From Cyanoderma ruficeps (taxonomy: Eukaryota; Chordata; Aves; Passeriformes; Timaliidae), in NCBI GenBank assembly GCA_008694505.1, contig VZDJ01005178.1, positions 281,054-345,053 of the forward strand: 64,000 nucleotides of DNA. Reading direction: 5' to 3'. The position numbers were made by a program, and so were the translations under genes. The notes under the pieces were generated by a model. The model was not told where the DNA came from. It ran no database searches and was given only the letters and a program-made list of their open reading frames with translations. Positions 1-63,644 of the stretch are shown in pieces. Numbering within the stretch: the stretch's first letter is position 1; every line of letters starts with the position of its first letter.

Positions 1-639
1 AGTACCCTCAGGGCATGGCCGTCACAGCATCTCCTTCATGGCAAATCCTCTCTCGGCATGGCCCTCATGGCATCCCCATCATGGCTTGGCCCTCATAGGA
101 ATCCCCTCATGGCTTGGCCTTCACTGCCAAAGTGGTGAAATATTTGCTTGAAGTAAATATTAAACTACAAACCTCTCTGGTTCTGGACTTTGATTCACTT
201 GGATTCTTTCCCTGCTGTTTGCAAAGTTGGGGGCTTACCAACTTTTTAAGCGTTTTTTAAATTTATCCAGTAGATACTGAAATTAATGAGCAGAGTTGAT
301 ACTTATTGCACTGTTTTGTGTCTATAGCTGAAAGGGTAACACAGAAAGTGCATTTCAAGGGTATTTCTCCCCCTCATGATGGTACAAAACACTTCCAGCA
401 TCCTACATTGCTTGAGGTGTCAAATTTAGTACTGTGGGGGTGGTTGTAAAAGTTTATGATCCTATTTATTTTTAGAAGCAAAACTTGAGGGAACGTTTGC
501 CTAGAAAAATGCCAAATCCAGCTGTTTGGAGGATCATACACAAGGGTCCTGTCTTGCAAAGCTTCAGCTTGGGCCATGAAAGACACATATAACAATGACT
601 TTTCTTCTTTTATTTTGTTTTCTACACCACACTGAATGG

Positions 640-702
640 CAGGAGGTGAAACAAGATGATCTTTAAGCTCCCTTCCAACCCAAACTTTTCATGAATCTAT
701 AT
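640..702 (+). mobile_element. CR1 LINE 3'-end fragment
   Basis: Only the last ~60 bases are present, recognised by the 'gatctttaagctcccttcc' / 'aacccaaac' block that ends CR1 elements. CR1 is the main avian non-LTR retrotransposon; copies are usually 5'-truncated and lack a poly-A tail. Confidence 0.6.
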
Positions 703-2260
703 GGCCAGGTGAGAGCCAGGAATTTGCCCTAATTAAAACACATGAGCAAAAAAAGCTTATTTAACCCAAAGCTCTAACTAAAAATCATAATTGCCACCAG
801 ATTCTGGAGGCTTCCAAGCTACTTAAGCAGCTCTCCATGTATTGAAGTCTGAGGAAGCGAAAAGTTTCCTAAGGCTGTATTTTTTTCCTTCAGGATGAGC
901 CTAATCCTGCCCCAACCTAAACTTGCAGTTCCCTCACGGGATTCTGGCCATTTTGTAGATTTGGTTGCCATGGCTGTTTTTTCTGGTGCCTCAGAGCTGC
1001 CTGCACACTTGGCACAGTGAATTCCCCCTGGAAACTGAGCCACACAGGAAAAAAATGCAGAGAGAGGTGGATGCCTTCCCCTCCCGAGCCCGTGGTTCCC
1101 TGGCGTGTCTCTCCCTGGGACTAGGAGCAGGCTGGGGCAGGAGGTGGGAATGGGAATGCAAACTTGCAGCCACCAGGTGTGTCCTGGTCGCTCCATCCAT
1201 TGGGATGATCCGAGGGCACAGCTGGGTTGGCTCTCTTCACCCTCCCTGGCTGCCTTGTGCCGCTGCTTCCCTTGTCCTTGCTGTGGTGATCCTTCATCCC
1301 TCAGGGAGTCAGCTCAGCTCACTAAGCTGGGAGCGTTTCCTTTATATATCCATATAGACATATTTACTTTGCCGCACCGGTTACCGTCGTGGTGTCAGCT
1401 TTCCAGCATTGTTTTCCTGATCCGAGTGACCGCACTCCCTTGGCACAGGCGAGGGGGAGAGGGAGAGGGAAGGGGAGCCTGGAGGGGGAGAGGTTGGTGG
1501 GACCAATGGGGAGCTGCCCCAGGCAAGGGCAGCTCAGCCCCGTGTGCACCCGCAGTCGCTGAACCTGCAGCTTGCGCATCCCGAGCCTGAACGGGGGCCA
1601 GCAGCTGGCAGAGATTCCCTGGGAAGGCTGGCTCAGAGCTCCCCTCCTGCTGTGCCCAGCTCTGGGAGCGCTCAGAATGTGCAGTGGCCTCCTAAGGAGA
1701 GAGAATTAACCCGTGGGTTAATTCAGGGAGCACAGGAGCTGGGTTCAGCCAACAGGGGTTTGGGGCCACATGGGCTGGCTGTGGGTGAGTTTGGGAGCTG
1801 AGTAAAGGATGGCAGGGTGGATCCTGGGAGGGAATTGAAGTTAAGAAGAGTAAGTTTCAAGTTTGAAGTTGGGAGGAGGAAGTTGCAAGTTTTGGCTTCT
1901 TCAATCCCTTCTTTTGATTTTTCTATCCCATAACAGGTCTGTGAAAGAAACCCTGAAACTCATAAACAGCTCAGACTGCTGGGGTCAGAAACACACTCCC
2001 CTCAGTGGGGTGGGAACTGCACAGCCTTCCCAATTTGGGCTTTTTCATGACTCCTGTGAGAATTCTTTTTTTTCTTCTCTGGCCTGACTGCAAGAGGAGG
2101 AATGAACCTTGTCCTTTAGTCCAAAGCCAAGTGATGAGAGCTCCTCTCTGGGGGCTGGGGGTTGTGGATTTGAACCTTTGCAGTGACACTGGGCTTGGGT
2201 CTGTAGTGTTTGGGCAAGTGTTGTCATTGCTAGGCCCTTTTTCAGACTCAGCTCTCATTG

Positions 2261-2374
2261 CATCCCAGGGTGGTTTGGCTTGGAAGGGACCTCAGAGCTC
2301 TTCCAGTTCCAGCTCCTTGCTCTGTTGAGGGACACCCTCCACTGGACCAAGCTGCTCCAAGCCCCATTCAACTT
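2261..2374 (-). mobile_element. CR1 LINE 3' end, diverged
   Basis: Antisense CR1 tail ('ggtttggcttggaagggacc', then 'gctgctccaagcccc'). The many substitutions relative to the younger copies in this window suggest an older insertion. Confidence 0.7.
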
Positions 2375-3979
2375 GAATTAAGACACTGGGCAAGGACCAT
2401 GTCTTTGATCTAAAGAAACTTGAACGCCTGCATCGGTTTTCCTGAATCCCAGTGTTGGGAAGCAAAGATAGAGGAGCACAGGGGAAACCAATAGCACTGG
2501 AGCTTAACTGAAAAAAAAATACAGTCTGAAGCAGTGAGCTTCAGTCAGGGCCTTTGCTGTTTGTGCTGGAGTGCAGGGATCTGATTGATTGTAGTTGCAC
2601 CTTTCCTGCTGTAGTTGGAGGTGAGGTGATAAGGCACTGCCTTATTAAATTACTCCACTCAGTTGAGATTGAATGTTTAGGTACCTTGCATCACACTTGA
2701 GAATAAATTGCTTAAGGAGTTTGTGTTTTCTTACAGAGTTCTGTTCATAAATGCATCCAAGGAGCTGAGTGTAACCCCCAGGTGTGTGCACAGGGTAAGT
2801 TTGGGAATGTCAGTGGCTCCTGTCCCGGGGACAGCACCTGAGCAGCCTCATGTCACTGCTCCCTGTGTTTGGAGCCTCCCCGTGCCCTGTGCAGGAATCG
2901 GGGTGGGGGAGGCTCTCAGCACTGTGGGGTTCGCCTCCCTCACTTGATTTTCTCTGCTCCACAGGCCCTGTCGGTGAGGAAGAGTTCCCTGGTTTGCTGG
3001 TGAGCCTCAGCTGCCTTCCTGCAGTGAGGATAAAGGTCTCTGGGCTGATGCTTCTCCCTGCTGACTTTGTCCTGGCATCCTCGGGGACAAGCTCTGGGAA
3101 TCTCCTTGTCTTCACTCTGTCCTTGCCTCCTCTCCTCCTGGACACACGGAGTGATTAACTCATTTCTTCTTTCCTCTTCTCACTTCATATAAGGATCTAA
3201 CAACAGACCCTCTCCTGAGATGTCCTTTATCTTTATTTTAAAACATCTTTTAAAAAAAGATCTCCTTCTTTGCCAAAGCAGACAATGGTTGCAGAAGGTC
3301 ATGACATTCCATGGCTTGGCATCTTCAAAGATTTCACACGTTGCTTCCAGAAACCCCTAGGGGTGTGATAATCCTCACAGAGTAAATATCCACCTTGTGA
3401 ATGACTTCAGGTCTTTTGAGAACAAATTTTTTACTGCTGGATTAGTGACAAAAATAAAAAGGAATGTTGTCTCTTGGGATCTTCATTTTTAAAGTGAGGT
3501 CCTGCTGGGCAGCAGAGGGGCCTCCAGCACATCTTTGAGTGTCTGTAAAACAGAGGCTGCCGTGGCTACATCTGAGCCTCCTAAACTGGCACTGCCATCA
3601 CAAGTTCTTCTCAAGCCACATTCCTAAATAAAAGTTGCTAGGATACCATAGTGGGATGCACAAATAACACTGAGCTCCAAAACAAATGTGTGAAACTTAA
3701 TTTCCACTCACATTTTGATACAAAAATGATTAAATATCAGTTGACAATATCAGACATGGCTTGTTCTGTTTACTGCTCCCATAGAAAGCTTTGTCCTCTA
3801 TGTGATGACTTCTTTCAGCTGACAGTAGCACCAAAATATGTTACCTCAGGGAAGAAAAGAAGGTGACCCTGAGTGAGTGTCTGTCATGGTGAGTCCCTTG
3901 AGGTAGCCCCAGTGTCACTGGGTCTTCAAGCTGTGCTGATCAGCAGTGGGGGCTTAGGGAGTGTGAATTTCTCATGGGC

Positions 3980-4226
3980 CTTAAGCTGAAGGAGGGCAGG
4001 GCTGGATGGGATCTGGGGCAGGAATTGTTCCCTGGCAGGGTGGGCAGGCCCTGGCACAGGGTGCCCAGAGCAGCTGTGGCTGCCCCTGGATCCCTGGCAG
4101 TGCCCAAGGCCAGGTTGGACACTGGGGCTTGGAGCAGCCTGGGACAGTGGGAGGTGTCCCTGCCATGGCAGGGGTGAGATGGGATGAGATTTAAGGTCTC
4201 TCCCAACCCCAAACCATTCCATCATA
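3980..4226 (+). mobile_element. CR1 LINE 3' end
   Basis: Contains the 'gaattgttccctggcagg' to 'ccatggcagggg' core seen in about 15 places in this window and ends in 'cccaaaccattccatcat'. Open frames across it are repeat-derived. Confidence 0.85.
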
Positions 4227-5709
4227 ATTTGCATGGTACCCCTTATTTATCATATGGTTGATTACATAGACTAATTTTTATTTATTTCAAAATTTGCTGC
4301 AGATCCTGATTTTTAGATATAAAGAGAATGCTCACAAGCTGATTAATGAACAGTTTTTAACTGAGAAAAAAAAAAAAACAACAAAACACCTGGGATGGGA
4401 CAGAATTAATTTTGCTGTTTAGAAACAACAGGATGAGCTGCTCCTGTCCTGCAAAGCTTTTGCCTCTCACTCCTAGAGCATTTGTAGGGAAGCTTCTGTC
4501 CCCTGATCCCAGCTGGAATGGCAGGAGTTCCCTGTCCATTGGCTGGCTGCAGGGTCATCAGTGGGGCGGGAATGTTGGGGCAGGGACATTTTAACCAGGG
4601 GCTGCCAATCTCTGGTCTCTTTGTGCCTCTGAGCTCCTGAGTCCTGCTCTCCTCAGCCTGGTACACATAGCACAGAGTGAGTAGAGGTTCTTCTGAGTTT
4701 AAATCATCCTGGGTTTAAGTTTGAACGTTTTTAAACTTAAATTTTTTGACATTTTAAAAGTTATAAGCTTTAAATATTTTTTCAGAAGATCATGTTGTGT
4801 ATAGTTCAACTTATTATTGATAAAATTTGCCTTAAAAATACTGTTTAGTGGCCACTGGCTCTGGATACCACTGTCAATGCTCATTTAACTTCAAGGAGAC
4901 AGCTGCCTGCTGTGTGATAAATGTTCTTCTACCTTACTATTATATTACTGTCTTTATCTAATTCACCCCTTTGTTGTATCCCTCATTCTTTTATCTTTTC
5001 TTCTTGCTTGAGTTGAATATGAAAGAGTTGAGCATAATGTGGTTATCTATACCATAACTGATGAGTTTTAGTCTAACCTGAGCTTTTTTATTGCAAGTAA
5101 TCATGGAGTTTTATAATTAAAACATGTCTGTAATTTTGCAATATCTATATTTTGCCCAACGCTGGATTAGAAACCTGTTGGTCTCCCCCAGCATGAAACG
5201 ACCATTAGATGTTACCTCTGGTGTGTTTAGCTGATAGTGAACAACTCAGTGCTAATTTTCTGTATTTTATCCTTCTATCACGTTTATTTTTACTTGATTC
5301 TGTTGGGATGTTTTGCCTAATCCAGATATTTTGCCCCATCAGGGCAGCTTCAGTCAAGTCAAGCTGTAGCAGCTGATATGAGGGAAAGGCACATCCCTGC
5401 CTTATCTGAAAATCTGCTTTGGGTCATTTTTGCTTTTCCCTGAGAAATCTCCTGGGCTTTGTTTTGGTTTTTTTTTCCCTGTTCTAAGATACATTTGGTG
5501 TTGTCATCCTCTCTTGTCCTCCTGCAAAGGGAGGGCTCCGAGCTCACCTGGGGCACTGGACACGTGCAGGTCAGTGACCTGCTGTGTGAAGAGGGTGACC
5601 CTGGCTGTGTGTTGTGTGTGCTGGGATTACATCAGAGACACTCCTTCTGTCCTAAACTCTTCCCTGGGCTCTGTTCCTCCCCCCAGCAGTGGGAGGATGG
5701 GAGGTGATC

Positions 5710-6110
5710 CCTACAGCCTCTGCTCTGGAGCCAGGCTGGGAGAGCTGGGGGTGCTCCCCTGGAGAGGAGAAGCTCCAGGGAGAGCTCAGAGCCCCTGGCA
5801 GGGCCTGAAGGGGCTCCAGGAGAGCTGCAGAGGGACTGGGGACAAGGCCTGCAGGGACAGGAGCCAGGGAATGGCTTCCCAGGGCCAGAGGGCAGGGCTG
5901 GATGGATCTTGGGCAGGAATTGTTCCCTGGCAGGGTGGGCAGGCCCTGGCACAGGGTGCCCAGAGCAGCTGTGGCTGCCCCTGGATCCCTGGCAGTGCCC
6001 AAGGCCAGGTTGGACACTGGGGCTTGGAGCAGCCTGGGACAGTGGGAGGTGTCCCTGCCATGGCAGGGGGATTGGAATGAGCTTTAATGTCCCTCCTAAC
6101 CCAAACCAAA
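5710..6110 (+). mobile_element. CR1 LINE 3' end, long copy
   Basis: One of the longer copies (~400 bp). It starts at the 'gctctggagccaggctggga' block and runs through 'gagctcagagcccctggcag' to the 3' tail. Confidence 0.87.
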
Positions 6111-6759
6111 CTATTATTTTAGCTCCAAATAAAGACATACATAATTAGTTTATAAATTATGCCTGTCCTTTCTTTCTTTAGTGTTTTCTGAATTCTAGTG
6201 GATTTTGTCAGTGCAAGTGAACTCTTCCACCAGTAAATATGTGGAGAGCACACGCAGCAGCACAGTAAATCTCAGAGAGCAGAGGCTTCCAGAGGTGCTC
6301 AGAGAACACGTTGTACTGTTGCCGTGAGCCCCGTGTGCGTAAGCTGTGTGTGCACACCCAGGCGATGACGTGCTCATCCATGCACCCACTCCCACTGGCC
6401 AGCACAATGTCCATGTGTTTTTCCAAACCTCACTGGAATGGGAGAGTGGAGGGGATACCCCATACTTCTTTGTCTAAGTGAACTCCTTTATTCGTTCCAC
6501 CTGTTGCTGGTCTTGTGGTTGTTCTCCCCAAGGAAAGCCCAGAGCTGGAAGTTACTTCCTTGTCTCATTGCTCAGAGTCTTTCCTTTCCATGAGGTGTTC
6601 AGACCTTTTCAGTCATTGCTTCTAAAGTTTCTTAAATGGCCCCATGCAGCTCCAAACACTCTGTGTTCATATGGTGGGTGTATCAGAACGGCTTTGACCT
6701 TTGCAGGTTTGGATTCTCCAAGGAATTGTTGCTCAGAGAGGCTGTGGGCTCCTTGTCCC

Positions 6760-6895
6760 TGTCCAAAGCCAGGTTGGACACTGGGGCTTGGAGCAGCCTG
6801 GGACAGTGGAAGGTGTCCCTGCCATGGCAGGGATGACACTGGATGGGCTTAAAGATCCCTTCCAGCCCAAACCCTTCTGGGAGTCTGTGATTGTC
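6760..6895 (+). mobile_element. CR1 LINE 3'-end fragment
   Basis: Shares 'ccaggttggacactggggct' and the terminal 'cccaaacccttctgggagt' block with the other copies. It lies ~250 bp upstream of the copy 1 start codon, so it may fall within the promoter or 5' intron. Confidence 0.8.
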
Positions 6896-7112
6896 TAGGC
6901 TGCAAATCCCAGCCTGCTCACTCATCAGGATTTTTCCTCCATCCCAGATTTCTGTACAAGTGGGAGCAAACCCAAGATGATTTTCCTGACGGGTTCCTGC
7001 TGTGCTCTGGGGCAGCTCAGCCTTGGAGGTTTAGTTTGTCTCACATCTGATGAAGTTCTCCAGCACTTCATGGCCCTTGAAGCTCTTGCTTTTCCCCACC
7101 TTCCCCAGCTAA

Positions 7113-34522
<27,410 letters not shown>

Positions 34523-35525
34523 AGCTGGGCCTCCTCCCCGGCCTGGGCTGGGGCTCTGCCCTTCATCTGCCTCGCAGGGTTAGAGATTCAAATCCCAGGG
34601 AAGCCACCGGTGGGAATTTCGGGGCCGTTCCCAGAGGGTGCAGAGATGGGTTCTGTAAGTGCTTCCTGATTTTAATCGCTTCCTTGGCCAACTGTTTGGT
34701 TCTCCATTGGTTTCCTAACAATCCAGATCCAGCCAGGGGAATCTCAGCAGCCCTGGGGGGGACTTGGGGCCATCAGGGCTGTTCCCTAACAGGGAACCCT
34801 CCTTGTGCTGGGAGGTGTTGCTGAGGGAATCTACAATGGAAGAGTTACTGAGGGAAACTACAATGGAAGAGACAGACAAAGGCAGAAACTTCCACTCTAA
34901 AAACCTCATCAAACCAGGAAAAACTGGCCTCCCAAAACACCAATTATTGGATTTTTCTCCATTTGCTTCCTAGTTTGATGGTGGTGGATCTTGTCCAGCC
35001 CAGGCCCTTGACACACCCTGTCATTTCCAAACCTGAACCTGCTGTCCATCAGATGCCAGCAGGATTCAGTGTCTGCTGCCCCTTTTCTCCTCAGCATTCT
35101 CATGTGAGTTCCCATGAATTCCCCTCAGATTTAGATTTTTATTTTTTCACATGAGCAAAAAGACCTGACACAAAACATGTCCTTGGTCTGTGACACATTC
35201 CTCAGGAATTCTGAAGTGCCTTTATTCTTGGACCAGTGTTTTCACCTGGAGTAATGCTGAGGGACACCCATGAATCATGAACATTTGGAAAACAATTGGG
35301 GTTTTTGTGCAGCTCAACACTTGTGGTTTTCTTTTAATATTTTTGTGTAGATATGAGATATGAAACCATTTTAGTGTTCTTACTGAAAGAATCAGGTTTT
35401 TCACACACAAAGCAGATGAAATGGTTTAGAATTCCCCTTTAACACAGAAAAAGCTGATTTTATTCTGGGCTCTGATGTCCTGACGGTACTCCCATGTTGG
35501 CATAATCATCTCCTTTGGGATTTGA

Positions 35526-35541
35526 AATAAAGCCTAATAAA
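35526..35541 (+). terminator. GART: Candidate GART copy 1 polyadenylation signals
   Basis: Two AATAAA hexamers (35526-35531 and 35536-35541) lie ~1.0 kb after the stop codon and would give a 3' UTR of about 1 kb. Use is inferred from the motif and distance. Confidence 0.5.
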
Positions 35542-35884
35542 GTTTAAAAAAATAAAAATATTCAATCTACTACTGTTTCCTTGGAATTGATTCCCCAGGG
35601 CTGTACGGGGGAGGAGGGAAGGGGCTGTACATGGTGTGGGGGCTGTGGGTGAGCAGGGAGGTCACACAGCTCCAGCCAGGGAAGGCAGAGGAAATAAAGA
35701 CTTGGAGGGGTGAGATCACTGCCTGTGCAGGGAATCAATATCACATTATTGATCAGAGCACTTGGATCACTGCCAGGGAGACCAAAATAGGGAGATCTGT
35801 CCCAAATCCAATACCCATCTCCATCACAGACAGCTTCATCCAGCCCTTGACATGTTGCCATGTGAGGGTGATGTGAAATGGGAT

Positions 35885-36300
35885 TTCACAGAGTCCCAGA
35901 ATGGTTTGGATTGGGAGGGACCTCAAATCCCAGCCAGTGCCCCCCCTGCCATGGCAGGGACACCTCCCACTGTCCCCAGTGTCCAACCTGGCCTTGGGCA
36001 CTGCCAGGGATCCAGGGGCAGCCACAGCTGCTCTGGGCACCCTGGGCCAGGGCCTGCCCACCCTGCCAGGGAACAATTCCTGCCCCACATCCCATCCAGC
36101 CCTGCCCTCTGGCCCTGGGAAGCCATTCCCTGGCTCCTGTCCCTCCAGGCCTTGTCCCCAGTCCCTCTGCAGCTCTCCTGGAGCTCTCCCTTCAGGCTCT
36201 GGCAGGGGCTCTGAGCTCTCCCTGGAGCTTCTCCTCTCCAGAAGAAGCTCCAGCTCCAGCCCAGCTCTCCCAGCCTGGCTCCAGAGGGGCTCCAGCCCTG
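35885..36300 (-). mobile_element. CR1 LINE 3' end, long copy
   Basis: ~415 bp in the intergenic region, sense to copy 2. It lacks the 'ggctgctccaagcccc' block through a small internal deletion. Confidence 0.87.
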
Positions 36301-36712
36301 CAGCAGCTCCGTGATTCCTCTGGACTGGCTCCAGCAGCTCCATGGCTTTGTTGTCCCACTCTTGCAGCAGCAGATCCTGTCTGGGGTTACTCTGGGAAGC
36401 TCCTGCTGCTCTGCCACTGAAATGGATCCCTTGGAAGGATGAATTCCTCTTGGAGGCACCACCAGATCAGTTTTACAGCTTGAGCCCCGTCCACATAACA
36501 CATTTTCTCCTTTACAGGTTTAAAAACAGGACAAAGGAGTTCCAAACCTGAAGAGCCAGCCTGGCTCCCACCATGGATTTTCTAAGGGGGTGTAACGAAA
36601 GCTGTGAGCTCAGGGAAAAGGCTGGGAATGGAAATTTGGGATACTGAGACATCCAAGAGAAGCACGCAGAGGAGAAGGGAAGCGGAGGGGACATGAGCAA
36701 AGCCCGAGCCCC

Positions 36713-60303
<23,591 letters not shown>

Positions 60304-62075
60304 TCACTGCTGCAGGTTTAGGGAATAGTAACCCAGTGTGTGTCAGAAAGGTGCTCCCAGGCTGTGGGACACGGTGGCTGTGCCACATGACACATCGGGT
60401 CACATCTGGTTTAAACACAGACAACAAATCCACTGGGAATTGTCCCCACTTGTTCCAGCAGAGTCAAGATTTCAACTCTTAAGCACCCACAGATATGAAA
60501 TATTCTCGCCTTGAGTCGGTCTCATCAGCTCCTTTGCACAACTATACAGGACAGGACTAAAAGTGTCATACAAATGCTTTAAATATATATATATAAATTT
60601 ATATTTTATATGTTATATATGTATTTATTTCTAAACAAACATAAAGAAATATAAATAAATAATGGTAACCGCATACATAAGACAGAACTAAGCAACGAAT
60701 AACTATACAATGAATAAATATCTAATAAATAAATATACAGAAGTTAAAATTTAATTGTTCTGCTCCTTTTCATATTTAATAAATAGATTTCACTCTGAAT
60801 GCTGTGGTCAGCCTATAAGCTTTTAAGAGTAATTTCTAGGAGGACACTTGAGCAGAGCAGCACGTTCAATAAAAGACAGCTGCTCATCTCATTGGCACAC
60901 TGACATTTCGAGCAGTTCCTCAGCAACAATATTTTGTGGCAGATTAGTTTTGCCGTATTTCAGAAGTGTTATCATAGGTCACGTCTGCAAACTTAATTTC
61001 TCCCTCTGTGCTGCGTGTGGACAGATGTCAAAGAGAAAAATGCACCCCAGCCCGTGACCTTTAAGGGAGGTGCTAATGGAGAAACCAGTCCTTACCCAGG
61101 AGAGAGATCATAAATTAAAAGTACCACAGACACCAGCCAGTCCTGCTGCCTTCTCCCCAGGAATCAGAGCCCCTGGGTTTAATTCATTACACAGCTTCCA
61201 AAGGCAAACAGGAGCTAAATGGTGACACTGAGGGAGAATATTGCAGGCAAGATGTTCAGAGAACTGTGACACATGTGTTTGGAGCTCCTGGGACAGGATT
61301 ACACTGCCTTAACCCACTACAAAACCCAATTTAACTCCCTCTATTTCATCATTCTTGCACTGGCCAAGTACAGTGTCAGGAATTCTCACAGCCCGGCCCT
61401 GGGAACTGCAGAGTTTTGGGAGTTCTTTGATTTGAAATTTTAGCTGTTGTGCTCTAGGTGTAAAAACACAGAGCACGTGCTTAATGCTCCACCAGGGATG
61501 GAGTGATTTCCATTTTCTTAGCCTTTATGTTGGGCAACAATCCAGAGCATCAGGTTTTGTCCTTCCTTTTGAAATTGCCTGAGAAATAATGGCTGGAAGT
61601 GGCTGTGAATGTCAAGGTGAGTTACAACTGCTCTGTCTCTGATAAAGGCACCAACCTTCTCTGCGGGGCTCCAGTATGGTACAACAGTTATCAACAAAAA
61701 GGAGAGAGGTTTTAAAAGCAATTCCACCCCCCACACACACACCCCTGACAATAATCTCGCAATTCTGTGAAGTTTTCTACAGCAGAATGAATTAAAGTTC
61801 CGAACTGGGAACAGACTGAAAGCAGGCAGTGCCTCCAGCCCTTTGGGAAAAATTAACTTTTCCATTCCACCTCCCAGTGGGGACACTAAGGATGTTTTTT
61901 GCAAAGCCAAGCAAAAGCATGCAGGAAGAGAGGAAATTTGGTGAGTGAGCTGGTCCAGGAGGGAAGGCTGGAGAGAGGGACAGAGCATGCTGGAGGAAAA
62001 GAGAGCTGCAAGGACTCTTGATCCTGGAAGAAAGGCTGTGGAGAGGGATGTGTCACCGGAATTCTTTTCCCTTAC

Positions 62076-62174
62076 CGTGTCAGACCCCGCTCTCTGCCTG
62101 CACAAAAGACTACGGAGTCCTCCAGAAGGTTCTTCCTCCAGTTCCTGCTCCAGATCCAAATGATTTCTGAGCAC
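62076..62174 (-). other. Weak candidate exon, unknown gene
   Basis: A 99-bp open block between an acceptor 'ttggcttcag' and a donor GTAAGG, coding for LDLEQELEEEPSGGLRSLLC if read in the open frame. It sits in a longer 846-base open frame (61518-62363). No family recognised. It could be a 5' noncoding exon of copy 2 or chance. Confidence 0.2.
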
Positions 62175-63644
62175 CTGAAGCCAAGGAGATGAGAGTGGAA
62201 GAGGCAGCCTGAGCTGCAGCTGCCCTGTCCCTCTTGATCCTCCACCCTGACCGGAGGACCCCCAGCAGCATCCCCTCAGTACCTCCCACCCTTCAAGTCG
62301 TCCCCACACCCTCAGCACCGTGGACCCTCCTCCTCTCTCTCCATCCTCCTTTGGTAACGACACGAACAGCTCCTCCCAGAGCCGGTCAGACGCTGGAAAT
62401 AGGATTCAGCCCTAGAGAAAAAAAACCCAGCTACAGTGAGTCAAAAGCCTGAGCTCATCACTTCCACCCAAGCAAGGGCAACATTATATGCACTGCCAGG
62501 GCAAGGATCTCAGAGACAGAGACAAAAACTTGGCTAGAAAAAACTTCAACAGGTTTGTCACTCCTGGTTCATGCCTTTGTTTCCTCTGATCTCCTGTATT
62601 GTGGAAACATTGAAACAAAACTGAGCAACATCAGGGCAAAAATCAACAGCTGGGTCCAAGGCTTCAGAAGCCATGTGGAACTCCTGGAGGACTCACACGC
62701 TTCAGACGTGCACAAAAGCACCTCTCCTTTGCCAGGCTGCATGGCAGCACCGAGGAGTCAATCTGAGCTCCTCCTGATTGCACAGGCTTGCCGTGCATCA
62801 TTTATCCAGAACCTGCTGCAAGTCTGGCGAGTGAGAAGACACAGATCAAGGGTGGTTCTGGATAATCTGTTTCCTCTCCAATTCTCCCACTCCTGACACA
62901 GCTTTGAAGTGCCAAGCTGCAGGCGGGAGCACACCTGATGTCGCCCAGGCCTCTCCTCTGGGCAGGAGCCCTGCAGGGCAGCTCCACCTTGAACAATTCC
63001 TTTTCCCATTGCTGGAGTCTCCTTTGGTGTGGAAAAGCAACCAAGAAAGGAGAATCCCTGCCTTCCCCTCTCTCAGGGCTGCAGAAGGGCTCAAAATTCC
63101 CTCCTGCTGCTCCCACACTGAGGATCACTGGCTGTGGTTTGGGTTGTGGTCCCCTCTCATTCGGGGGACCACTTGTTGCCAGCTGAGGCTGGGTGTGTCC
63201 CCCTTTAGGGACAGGAAGAGAGCAGGCAGACACAACAGCAGTGAGGGGATCCAAACTCTCTACTTTTTTTTTTTTTCATCTAACTCCATTATTTATACAT
63301 ACGCACAGAAGTCAATGGATTGGCTACAAAGCTTGCCACCCTTTAACCTGTATGGTGGACAGCACCATCACTCAATTCTTCTCTCAGAGGAGAAGAATGC
63401 AAATATTTCAAGGATAAACTTTGTTTACATCAGAAGGCTACATGAGAAACTTCTGCACAGAGGCAGAAAGGCAGAAAACAGGGCAACAACTGGCCATGGG
63501 ACATGGACATGGATATTGGGCAAGGGAGGAGGGAGACACTTGGTGGTCCCTGTGGACAGAAGAAATGGGTGAACATCCAGTCCCAAACACTCCTGTGGGA
63601 TTTGTCATCCTTCCGTGATTCTTGTTTGGTTTTGGAAAGCAGAG

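Larger units (their letters stand above)
34523..36712. other. Convergent 3' intergenic region between the two GART copies
   Basis: Holds the 3' UTR of copy 1 and, on the other strand, the 3' end of copy 2. A ~28-bp two-copy tandem lies at about 34807-34867 and one CR1 is listed separately. TTTATT at 35459-35464 and 35221-35226 could serve as - strand polyadenylation signals for copy 2, which would make the two transcripts overlap. No other gene seen. Confidence 0.5.

Noticed and set aside
965..1590. Overlapping 130- and 161-residue + strand frames
   Set aside because: GC-rich, no domain, no supporting splice or start context; chance open frames.
3926..4234. Open frames with 'GIVPWQGGQALAQGAQ' or '[16 protein letters not shown]' proteins, recurring ~15 times in the window
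   Set aside because: They are translations of CR1 LINE 3' ends in various frames, not genes.
61518..62363. 281-residue - strand open frame
   Set aside because: No domain recognised and low-complexity stretches; only the 99-bp piece with splice sites was kept, as a weak candidate.
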